A DNA stretch of 6,120 nucleotides from Acidimicrobiia bacterium (GTDB lineage Bacteria; Actinomycetota; Acidimicrobiia; IMCC26256; JAENVU01): positions 1 to 6,120 of the forward strand of contig JAENVU010000183.1 of assembly GCA_016650415.1 (NCBI GenBank), in the 5' to 3' direction. The notes beneath the pieces were generated by a model. It had not been told where the DNA came from. It saw only the letters and a program-made list of their open reading frames with translations, and searched no databases. The first letter of the stretch is position 1. Each line of letters begins with the position of its first letter. Shown piece after piece: positions 1-5,556 of the stretch. Made by a program: the position numbers and the translations under genes.

Positions 1-74
1 GGCTCGAAGATGTGCAGGGGGAGCGACTGGCCCGGAACCAATGTGGTCCCCAATGGGAACATCGGCAGCTCCAT
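1..74 (-). CDS. LON substrate-binding domain protein, N-terminal fragment (cut by window edge)
   Basis: Only the first 24 codons lie in the window. They read MELPMFPLGTTLVPGQSL, then PLHIFE, which matches the opening of the Lon N-terminal (substrate-binding) domain: the core M-F-P-L-G-x-x-L-x-P-G-x-x-L-P-L-H-x-F-E is diagnostic. Many actinobacteria carry stand-alone proteins of about 200 residues with this domain and no ATPase or protease part. Their role is unknown, though protein-quality control is usually assumed. Whether this one is stand-alone cannot be seen. Two starts are possible. ATG at 74 overlaps the SirB1 stop as TGATG and keeps the conserved E-L-P residues. ATG at 62 has GGAG six bases upstream. 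I prefer 74. The overlap suggests co-translation with the SirB1-like gene. Confidence 0.8.
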   Translation of the reverse strand, partial: MELPMFPLGTTLVPGQSLPLHIFE

Positions 75-871
75 CAGTTGGACCGAGCCCGGAACGCCGT
101 CGCTTGACGAGCCAACGCCTCGGCGTCATCCGCAGTGGCGCGATCCGCCAGCTCGGTGAGCACCACGGCCGCGTCACCGAACGCGCCCACCGACGCGAAC
201 ACCTCGGCAATCGCGCGGCGTTCGGCGGCCGGAAGCTCGGGGAACGCCAATCGCAGCTGGCCCACCCACCGAGCATCGGGCGACCGGCGGTGCGCGTAGG
301 TCTGGCCCAAGTTGGTCAGGATTCGCAACAGAATCGCCCGGGCCGGAGTCGGGGCGAGGAACCGATCGTCGAACTGCATCTGTGGCCCGTACTGACCGAC
401 GAGGCGCTGCCGGCAACCCTCACGGTCGAGCATGACACCCGCATGGAAGGGATCGACGAACCGGTCGGGATCGCTGTCGACACCCACCAGAAAATGGCCG
501 GGCATCCCGACACCATGCACGCCGACGCCGATCCGGCGGCCCACCTCGATCATCAGCACGCTGAGGGTGATGGGCAGGCCGAGCCGGCGGTCGATGACCT
601 CGGGAAGGAACGAGTTCCGGGGGTCGCCATAGTCCGCGGTGTTCCCCCGATACGCCCAGTCGACGAAGAGCACCTTCGCCAGGCCGGCTGGTGTGCGCGC
701 CTCCGGAAATGCGAGCGCGGCCCCCGCCATCTCGTCGAGCCGTGCGAGGCCGGCGTCGACGTCGGAGTGACCGGCAACCGCGGCAATCAGCCACGCGCCC
801 TCGTCGAGCGGTGGATCCGCCGCGGGTTCCGCGATCAGTGCTCGGAATCGCTCTGCCGCCGCGTGATCCAC
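74..871 (-). CDS. SirB1 family / transglutaminase-like protein
   Basis: A 265-residue, probably cytoplasmic protein of the SirB1 (Transglut_core2) family. Residues 20-50 match the family's N-terminal helices, with LDEGAWLIA and later LARLDEMA. Residues 84-128 carry the core: N86-S-F-L-P-E-V-I-D-R-R-L-G-L-P-I-T-L, then GMPGHFLV with H126, followed by D140 in FVDPF. H126 and D140 occupy the positions of the transglutaminase catalytic His and Asp. The catalytic Cys position is not Cys (the region is PITLSV), as is usual in this family, so it is probably not an active protease or transglutaminase. Residues 175-262 are helical and TPR-like. The biochemical role of the family is not established. 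The start is GTG at 871, just after the ycnI-like gene (27-bp gap), with no good Shine-Dalgarno but a -10-like hexamer upstream. It overlaps the LON-domain gene by one base. Confidence 0.85.
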   Translation of the reverse strand: MDHAAAERFRALIAEPAADPPLDEGAWLIAAVAGHSDVDAGLARLDEMAGAALAFPEARTPAGLAKVLFVDWAYRGNTADYGDPRNSFLPEVIDRRLGLPITLSVLMIEVGRRIGVGVHGVGMPGHFLVGVDSDPDRFVDPFHAGVMLDREGCRQRLVGQYGPQMQFDDRFLAPTPARAILLRILTNLGQTYAHRRSPDARWVGQLRLAFPELPAAERRAIAEVFASVGAFGDAAVVLTELADRATADDAEALARQATAFRARSN

Positions 872-877
872 CCCCCG

Positions 878-883
878 ACCGTA
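878..883 (-). promoter_or_regulatory. Candidate -10 element for a leaderless SirB1 transcript
   Basis: On the minus strand TACGGT fits the actinobacterial -10 pattern TANNNT. It lies six bases upstream of the GTG start at 871, the spacing at which transcription would begin at or next to the start codon. No usable Shine-Dalgarno is present: the bases before GTG are a run of G directly abutting it. If real, the SirB1 and LON-domain genes could be transcribed apart from the copper genes. A six-base match is weak on its own. Confidence 0.3.
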
Positions 884-898
884 TCCGGCTGGTCCCAG

Positions 899-1567
899 CT
901 ACTTCTTGCGCCTCATCAAGACGATGCCGCCGCCGATCAGCACCACGGCGCCGGCGACGATGGCCACGATGACGCCGGTGGAACTCCCGGAGTCCTTCTT
1001 CGTGGTCGACGCGGGTGCTTTGGTGTCGGTCGTCGCTTCGTCGTGCGCGTGGTCGGTGGTCGCGGTGCTGGACTTGGCGATCGTCAGGACCGGAGCCGGG
1101 AACTCCGAATCCTCACCCGCCTCGATCCAACGGAAGACCTTGCCGTCGACACACGTCACGATCGCCTTGAACTCGATCGGGTCCTGGTCCGTCGCGATCG
1201 GACCGATGGCCAGATCGAACGAGCCATCTCCTTCGGCGTTCGCCGCGTTGGTCCAGGTGACGTCGGCGACCGCCTCGGACCCGGTGCGCGTCGTCACGAC
1301 GTTCGTCCACCCGGACGTCAACCGGGGGACGTCCGACGGCGTTGCCGTGGTGATCTCCGGAGTGTCGGGGAACACCAGGTCAACCGTCGCGATCGCTCCC
1401 GAGCACTCGTTTTCGGCCACGATCGAGGTCTGCAGCACCCCATCCGGACCGGCCGAACCGTTCGGCGTGATCTCGACGTGAGCCGATGCGGCCGTCGCGA
1501 CGAGCAGGAGACCGGCGAACACGGTCCCCGCAACCCCCATCTTGCGGCTCAGTGATGAACCAACCAT
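899..1567 (-). CDS. ycnI: YcnI / DUF1775 copper-binding exported protein, C-terminally membrane-anchored
   Basis: A 222-residue extracytoplasmic protein of the YcnI family, whose Bacillus member binds Cu(II) through its N-terminal His and is thought to act as a copper chaperone. The signal peptide covers residues 1-29, has a hydrophobic core at 13-27 and ends ATAASA, so the mature protein starts at H30 (HVEITPNG). The DUF1775 beta domain spans about 30-163, with W87, the strand around VTWTN and the late FKAIVTCVDGKVFRWIE element. C55 and C139 could form a disulfide. A Ser/Thr/Lys-rich linker at 165-196 contains DHAHDE. A C-terminal membrane helix at 198-217 ends in RRKK, fixing the protein on the outer face of the membrane. 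A longer TTG start at 1594 exists, but ATG at 1567 has a strong Shine-Dalgarno and gives a normal signal peptide. It lies 19 bp after the copCD stop, so it is almost certainly in the same operon. Confidence 0.88.
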   Translation of the reverse strand: MVGSSLSRKMGVAGTVFAGLLLVATAASAHVEITPNGSAGPDGVLQTSIVAENECSGAIATVDLVFPDTPEITTATPSDVPRLTSGWTNVVTTRTGSEAVADVTWTNAANAEGDGSFDLAIGPIATDQDPIEFKAIVTCVDGKVFRWIEAGEDSEFPAPVLTIAKSSTATTDHAHDEATTDTKAPASTTKKDSGSSTGVIVAIVAGAVVLIGGGIVLMRRKK

Positions 1568-1571
1568 GAAA

Positions 1572-1580
1572 CTCCCCTTC
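1572..1580 (-). promoter_or_regulatory. Strong ribosome binding site for the ycnI-like gene
   Basis: The minus strand reads GAAGGGGAG followed by TTTC and ATG at 1567. This is the clearest Shine-Dalgarno in the window, and it decides the start of the ycnI-like gene in favour of 1567 over the upstream in-frame TTG at 1594, whose own upstream bases show no ribosome binding site. Confidence 0.65.
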
Positions 1581-1586
1581 AAGTAG

Positions 1587-3272
1587 TTACCCAACCGAAA
1601 CAGTGGTCGTCGCCGTCGCCTCGTCCACCTGGGTCAGCAACGCGTGCAACTCGAGCGTCCACTTTCCGGCAAACGGCACCTGCACATTTTCCGCGAAGAA
1701 GTGCTCACCAGAACCCGTCATCTCGACCGGGATCCGCGCGATTCCCCGGTCGGGCATCGACAGCGATGCCCGCATTTCGAGCGCCCGCACCGGACTCCCC
1801 GACGGGGTTTGCAGCGAAACGTGCAGGTCGTTCGGCTCGCCCGCCCGCGCCGGGCCGAAGAACGTGTTGAAGCGCACGCGCCCGCCGTCGAGCTGCGCTT
1901 CGAGCGGCACCGCGGCGGAAGTGACCTTCGGCGGTGCGGTGTTGACGAGCATCGAAGTGAGCGCCAGGACCGCGGCGCCGACGACGAGCTCGGCCCGAAC
2001 GCTCCGCTGCAAACGGACGAGCGGGCGCGTCGGCGCCGATTCGGTATCAGCCGCGCCGACCGCCTGACCGCGTCCGTGTACCAAGCGCCGACTCCACGCC
2101 GCGATCCCGAGCAACGTCGCGAACGCGATCAACTTGATCAGCAGAATTCTGCCGTAGTCGCTGTCCCACAGCGCGCTGATGGTCTCGAGCTGCCGGATCG
2201 CCTGGAACGATCCGGTGACAACCAACACGACCACCGCGCCGAAGGCGACCCCCGAAAAGCGCGCCGCAACGCGCGGGTAGGCATCTCCGTCGGAGCGGGC
2301 CATGACCAGCGTCGCCAGCCCGCCCAGCCACACGGCCATCGCCGTGACGTGGGACACATCCGCGGTGAGTGCCAGGACGACCCAGCGGCCGGTGGAACCA
2401 TGCCCGGAGAGCCCTGGTGTCGCGGCGAGGAGCACCCCCGTTGCCGCCGCGGTGCTCAGCCACCACGCCGGCAGCGGTCCGGACCGGCGCACCATCCCGC
2501 GCACCAACCAGCCGGCGACCACGAGGAGGATCAGACGGGCGATCCACACCTTGCCGAATCGGGTGTCCCACACGGCCGAGACCTGTCCCGACCCGAAGAT
2601 GTCACCCAGTGTCCCGGCCGAGGTGTAGGGACCCTCGAGCAGGAATCCGAGCACCGTCGAGGCCGCCGTCACGACGAGCGACGCGGTGAGGAGCGAGCGG
2701 ACCCGTCGATGCTGACGACCCGCAGGCCAGAGCAGCACCACGAATGTGCCGGCGCCCAGGAGCGACGCGAGCCCGACGAAGACGCCGAAGCGCGAAACGC
2801 CGTAGGCGATCCCGACGCTGCGGTCGCCGGTCTCGGTCGCCAATGCATCCTTCGCGAGGCGATCCGCGGCGGCGCCGGACACGTTCGCCGCACCGACCGA
2901 GAAGGTGAACGAACCACTGACCGGGTGGGCGTCCGCCGAGGTCGCGTGCCAGACCACGACGTACAGGCCATCCTTCAGCCGAGGCAACGAGGACCGCACG
3001 GTGGCGTCACGGCCACCCGGGTGCGTCGGTGCACCGACCGCGAGTTCATTGCGGCCCGAATCCAGAACCCGGATCGCGTCACGACGCACCGACACCGCTT
3101 CGGTGAAGGAGAGGGTCACCGCCTTGGGAGAACTCTGAAGCGTCGCTCCGGGCACCGGACTCGATGACGTCAGATCCGCGTGAGCCGACGCGGGCGACCC
3201 AAGGAGCAGGAGGGCAACCATCGCGACCGCCGCACCGCCGCCGAGTCGGCGGAACCGGTTCTGATGATTCAT
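1587..3272 (-). CDS. copCD: CopC-CopD fusion copper transport protein with C-terminal YtkA-like domain
   Basis: A 561-residue membrane protein, comparable to Bacillus YcnJ. Signal peptide 1-30 ends GSPASA, so the mature protein begins at H31. The CopC domain (31-127) has the Cu(II) ligand pattern: N-terminal H31 with D114 and H116 in SADAHPVSG. The CopD domain spans about 155-445 with roughly eight membrane helices (near 160-182, 192-213, 242-260, 268-287, 298-320, 340-358, 375-393, 425-445). It contains conserved H291 in GLSGHG and H308 in DVSHVTAMAVWLGG, probable ligands on the metal path. Residues 455-561 form an extracytoplasmic beta domain resembling YtkA/FixH-type domains (FNTFFGPARAGEPNDLHV and later FAGKWTLEL). 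CopCD fusions are generally thought to import copper. ATG at 3272 overlaps the upstream zinc-finger gene stop as ATGA. A longer frame to 3335 exists but would put 21 Arg-rich residues before the signal peptide, so it is rejected. Confidence 0.93.
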   Translation of the reverse strand: MNHQNRFRRLGGGAAVAMVALLLLGSPASAHADLTSSSPVPGATLQSSPKAVTLSFTEAVSVRRDAIRVLDSGRNELAVGAPTHPGGRDATVRSSLPRLKDGLYVVVWHATSADAHPVSGSFTFSVGAANVSGAAADRLAKDALATETGDRSVGIAYGVSRFGVFVGLASLLGAGTFVVLLWPAGRQHRRVRSLLTASLVVTAASTVLGFLLEGPYTSAGTLGDIFGSGQVSAVWDTRFGKVWIARLILLVVAGWLVRGMVRRSGPLPAWWLSTAAATGVLLAATPGLSGHGSTGRWVVLALTADVSHVTAMAVWLGGLATLVMARSDGDAYPRVAARFSGVAFGAVVVLVVTGSFQAIRQLETISALWDSDYGRILLIKLIAFATLLGIAAWSRRLVHGRGQAVGAADTESAPTRPLVRLQRSVRAELVVGAAVLALTSMLVNTAPPKVTSAAVPLEAQLDGGRVRFNTFFGPARAGEPNDLHVSLQTPSGSPVRALEMRASLSMPDRGIARIPVEMTGSGEHFFAENVQVPFAGKWTLELHALLTQVDEATATTTVSVG

Positions 3273-3889
3273 CGCAAGACCGGCGACCGATGAACGCGGC
3301 TGCCGACCGCGTCGGTGAGGTGCGCGAGTTGCCACACGGCCACGAGGCCGATCACGTCGACACCGTGGGCAATGATCGAATCCGGCACCGGCTGCCCATG
3401 GATCAGATCATCGAGACAGCTCCAGACCAGACCGACGACCAACGCAACCAGTATCGGGAGCAGGGCGCGCGCGCGTTCCGGCCGGTAGGCCGCCATCAGC
3501 AGTCCCACGGCGAGCGCAATCGCGAAGACACCCATGTGCCGGGCAAAGTGACCATGCATCTCGTCGCCCTGACCGAGGAGCAACGGTACGGCCGCCGCGA
3601 TCTGCACCAGTGCGACCAGCACCGTGAGCAGCCGCCACCGCGTCACGCGATCAGCGCGCGGCGCGCGTGCCGGTCGGCGGTCGATGACCCGCAGTATCGC
3701 GTCGGTGCGATCCGGCTCCACGGAGGCGGGGGCGACTCGCAAGAGCCGGTGGAGTTCGGTCACGTCTGCCGTCCACGCCCGACACCACGAGCAGCCGTCG
3801 ATGTGGAGTCGGACCACCAACTCCGGAAGGGCCGCCGACTCGCGGTCGAGGCGCGCGGAGACCGATTCTCGGATCTCGGAACAGTCCAT
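3269..3889 (-). CDS. zf-HC2 zinc-finger polytopic membrane protein, probable anti-sigma factor
   Basis: A 206-residue protein. Residues 1-45 form a zinc-finger anti-sigma (ZAS, zf-HC2) domain with all four expected ligands: C3, H29, C33 and C36 (H-x3-C-x2-C), plus the typical SARLDRE helix. Such domains bind and sequester ECF sigma factors in the cytoplasm. After a linker come about four membrane helices (near 85-105, 117-134, 142-163 and 170-191). The loop or helix edge between the first two has H112, H114 and H118 (MHGHFARHMG), and H164 and H175 lie at other helix edges, so the membrane part may bind metal; this is inference. Similar zf-HC2 proteins beside copC/copD are familiar in actinobacteria, to my recollection. 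The gene is first in the leftward copper operon and diverges from the sigma gene. The upstream sequence has no Shine-Dalgarno; ATG at 3889 is the only start that keeps C3 near the N-terminus. The sigma partner is inferred from position only. Confidence 0.82.
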   Translation of the reverse strand: MDCSEIRESVSARLDRESAALPELVVRLHIDGCSWCRAWTADVTELHRLLRVAPASVEPDRTDAILRVIDRRPARAPRADRVTRWRLLTVLVALVQIAAAVPLLLGQGDEMHGHFARHMGVFAIALAVGLLMAAYRPERARALLPILVALVVGLVWSCLDDLIHGQPVPDSIIAHGVDVIGLVAVWQLAHLTDAVGSRVHRSPVLR

Positions 3890-3899
3890 ACGGCAATTG

Positions 3900-3926
3900 G
3901 TCGTACGAACGAGCCAGAAAGTTCCC
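3900..3926 (-). promoter_or_regulatory. Candidate ECF-type promoter for the zf-HC2/copCD/ycnI operon
   Basis: On the minus strand GGGAACTTT (starting at 3926) resembles the GGAAC -35 element of actinobacterial ECF sigma factors. CGAC at 3903-3900 lies 17 bases after GGAAC, the usual -35 to -10 distance, with the alternative CGTACG at 3907-3902 only 13 bases away. A start 6-10 bases further on would fall at or just before the ATG at 3889, which agrees with the lack of a Shine-Dalgarno there. This would place the copper operon under the adjacent sigma factor. It rests on short motif matches only. Confidence 0.35.
3901..3926. promoter_or_regulatory. Inverted repeat GAAC-N10-GTTC overlapping palindrome TCGTACGA in the divergent promoter region
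   Basis: The plus strand holds the perfect 8-bp palindrome TCGTACGA at 3901-3908 and, overlapping it, GAAC (3907-3910), ten bases, and GTTC (3921-3924). The dyad could be an operator, or it could reflect two facing ECF -35 elements (GAAC on the plus strand, GGGAAC on the minus strand) serving the two divergent genes. On the plus strand GAAC is followed 16 bases later by GAATAT. No known metal-repressor operator is recognised here. Confidence 0.3.
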
Positions 3927-3963
3927 GAATATCAGCCGACTGCCGCATCGAGCGATCCGCCGC

Positions 3964-3969
3964 TATCGT
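3964..3969 (+). promoter_or_regulatory. Candidate -10 element for a leaderless sigma-factor transcript
   Basis: TATCGT matches TANNNT and ends eight bases before the GTG at 3978; transcription would start at or within about two bases of the start codon. A weak -35 candidate, CTGCCG at 3940-3945, sits 18 bases upstream. No Shine-Dalgarno precedes the GTG, so a leaderless housekeeping-type promoter is a reasonable reading. Confidence 0.4.
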
Positions 3970-3977
3970 GCGCCGCC

Positions 3978-4493
3978 GTGGACCGGCTCACCAATGCCCT
4001 GCTCGCAGCACGCGACGGCGACGATACGGCGCTCGGCGACGCGATCCGGGCCGGCCAAGTCGAGGTCGTGCGGTTCCTCCGGCCCTTGGTCGACGATTGC
4101 GATCTCGATGACGTCGTGCAAGACACGTTCGTTCGGGTCTACGCAGCCCTCCCCCGATTCCGCGGTGACTCCACCGGCCGGACCTGGCTGCTCGCGATCG
4201 CCCGCCACGCCGCCGCCGATGCGATCCGCTCCAAACGACGCTTCCGTCGGAGCGACCACCACCCCACCCTTCCCGCGTATGACGGAAGTATGGAATCCAC
4301 CCATGCACTCCACGGTCTGATCGACAACCTGCACGCGGACCGACGTGAGGCCTTCGTGCTGACTCAGTTGGTGGGCTGCTCCTACGCCGAGGCCGCGGAG
4401 GTGTGCGGTGTGAAGATCGGCACGATCCGCTCGCGCGTGGCCCGCGCCCGAGACGAATTGCTGCATCAGGTGCACGCAGCTCGGAGCGCATGA
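3978..4493 (+). CDS. sigC: ECF RNA polymerase sigma factor, SigC-like
   Basis: A 171-residue ECF sigma factor with only regions 2 and 4, the normal size for the class. Region 2 covers about 5-88: the core-binding segment DDVVQDTFVRVYAALPRF (44-61) and the -10 recognition segment RTWLLAIARHAAADAIR (68-84). A short linker (89-108) leads to region 4 (about 112-165) with a helix-turn-helix, LVGCSYAEAAEVCGVKIGTI and then RSRVARARDELL, for -35 recognition. From memory, the region 2 and 4 wording is close to Mycobacterium tuberculosis SigC, which has been linked to copper acquisition; this is recollection, not an alignment. The frame is open far upstream, but the extra residues are low-complexity and antisense to the zf-HC2 gene. 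GTG at 3978 gives the usual short N-terminus and follows a -10-like hexamer. The stop overlaps the next gene as ATGA. The likely partner is the divergent zf-HC2 protein. Confidence 0.9.
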   Translation: MDRLTNALLAARDGDDTALGDAIRAGQVEVVRFLRPLVDDCDLDDVVQDTFVRVYAALPRFRGDSTGRTWLLAIARHAAADAIRSKRRFRRSDHHPTLPAYDGSMESTHALHGLIDNLHADRREAFVLTQLVGCSYAEAAEVCGVKIGTIRSRVARARDELLHQVHAARSA

Positions 4494-5539
4494 CCCGCCG
4501 ACACGGCATCGTCTTCGCGTGCGTGCTCATCGGCGCGCTCATCCTGGATGCAGCGCCCGCGAGCGCCCACGGGACCGGCGGTCCGCCGGCGAGCAACTTC
4601 CACACCGTGCTGCAGGGGCTGGACCCCCGGAGCCCCGGCGTCGAAGTACGGCTCGGCCCGGACGACGAACAGATGGAACTCGAGGTCACCGGGACCGCGG
4701 AGGTCACGGTGATCGGCTACGACCACGAGCCCTATCTCCGAATCACCAAGCGTGGCGTCTACGAGAATCAGAAGTCTCGGGCCGTCGTGATCAACCAGTC
4801 CCGCATCATGACCTCGGTCCCCGTCCCCATCCGCCGCGGCCCGCCGAAGTGGGTCAAGGTCTCGAGCGAACCCGTCGTTCGGTGGCACGACCATCGGGTC
4901 CACTGGATGGGCGGCAGCACGCCGGCCTCGGTAGTGAAGGATCCCGATCACGCCCATGTCATCCAATCGTGGTCGATCCCACTCCGCGTCGACGGACGGT
5001 CGGTCGCGATCCAGGGCACGCTGCGATGGGAGCCCCCGCCGGCGGCCTGGGCCTGGTGGCTGGTCGCGGCCGGCGCCGCGGGTGCCGTCCTCCTGGGACT
5101 CCGCACTCCGCGACGCGGGATCGTCCTCGCAGCCACGCTGGCAGTGATGGGACTGAGCGAGACCCTCCACCTCTGGGGAAGCTGGCCTTTCACGCCCGGA
5201 TCGACGCTCGATCGCATCGCCGAAGCACTCCCGTCCCTCGCGGCGGTCGCCGCCTGCGTCGGTGCGGTCGCTTGGCTCCGGTTCCGCGGCGCGGCCGCCG
5301 CCGCGCCCGGAATCCTGATCGCCGGACTCTTCATCGCGGTCAGCGGCGGGTTGGCCGACCTCCCGATCCTGTCGCACTCGTGGATTCCCAGTCGGCTCGA
5401 TCCCGATGGGGCTCGCGTGTTGGTGGCGCTCGCGCTGGGCCTCGGCGCGGCAACGACGATCTTCGGTGTCACCCATCTCCGGCCGCCCCGGCCGGTGTCG
5501 ACGCCCGAACCAGATCTCGGGACGACGACCACGGGCTGA
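4490..5539 (+). CDS. Exported polytopic membrane protein with HDHRVHWM motif, function unknown
   Basis: A 349-residue protein of a family I recognise as conserved but uncharacterised in actinobacteria. The signal peptide (1-26) ends APASA, so the mature chain starts at H27 (HGTGGPPASNF). An extracytoplasmic, probably beta-rich domain (27-183) contains VIGYDHEPYLRI (75-86), VYEN (90-93), the motif RWHDHRVHWMGG (131-142) with H133, H135 and H138, and DPDHAHV (151-157) with H154 and H156. Five membrane helices follow (about 186-204, 210-230, 243-263, 268-291, 308-330), with H227 and H296 in or near them, and a Thr/Pro-rich tail. The clustered His plus an N-terminal His suggest metal binding, and the copper neighbours suggest copper; both are inference. 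ATG at 4490 overlaps the sigma stop as ATGA, so the two are co-translated. A longer frame from 4403 lies within the sigma gene and would bury the signal peptide, so it is rejected. Confidence 0.85.
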   Translation: MTRRHGIVFACVLIGALILDAAPASAHGTGGPPASNFHTVLQGLDPRSPGVEVRLGPDDEQMELEVTGTAEVTVIGYDHEPYLRITKRGVYENQKSRAVVINQSRIMTSVPVPIRRGPPKWVKVSSEPVVRWHDHRVHWMGGSTPASVVKDPDHAHVIQSWSIPLRVDGRSVAIQGTLRWEPPPAAWAWWLVAAGAAGAVLLGLRTPRRGIVLAATLAVMGLSETLHLWGSWPFTPGSTLDRIAEALPSLAAVAACVGAVAWLRFRGAAAAAPGILIAGLFIAVSGGLADLPILSHSWIPSRLDPDGARVLVALALGLGAATTIFGVTHLRPPRPVSTPEPDLGTTTTG

Positions 5540-5544
5540 CATGG

Positions 5545-5550
5545 CAGGCT
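5545..5550 (+). promoter_or_regulatory. Possible -10 element for the HIT-family gene
   Basis: CAGGCT ends six bases before the ATG at 5557. It differs from TANNNT only in the first base, and the spacing equals that of the SirB1-like gene. The 17-bp gap after the upstream stop holds no clear Shine-Dalgarno. The gene could equally be read from the upstream operon. Confidence 0.22.
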
Positions 5551-5556
5551 GAACCG

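Noticed and set aside
1079..1430. Frequent CGATCG/GCGATCG hexamers
   Set aside because: They fall inside codons in a GC-rich gene, with irregular spacing and context, so codon use explains them better than a repeat family.
41..1555. Plus-strand open frame of about 500 codons
   Set aside because: It is antisense to the SirB1-like and ycnI-like genes, is Arg/Gly/His-rich without any recognisable domain, and is explained by high G+C content opening the opposite strand.
1644..3167. Plus-strand open frame of about 500 codons opposite copCD
   Set aside because: Its composition is Arg/Glu/Gln/His-rich low complexity, it has no domain, and it is entirely antisense to a well-supported CopC-CopD protein.
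3470..3475. Short GCGCGCGCG run in the zf-HC2 gene
   Set aside because: It encodes ordinary Arg/Ala residues between two membrane helices and is too short to be a meaningful repeat.
3624..3977. N-terminal extension of the sigma factor
   Set aside because: The extra 118 codons overlap the zf-HC2 gene and the promoter region, look random, and would make the protein far longer than ECF sigma factors.
4466..5542. Minus-strand open frame opposite the HDHRVHWM gene
   Set aside because: The sense strand encodes a signal peptide, a motif-bearing domain and membrane helices; the antisense product is charged low-complexity sequence.
4519..5556. Long N-terminal extension of the HIT protein
   Set aside because: It overlaps the HDHRVHWM gene in another frame and is Arg-rich shadow sequence; the HIT domain starts normally at 5557.
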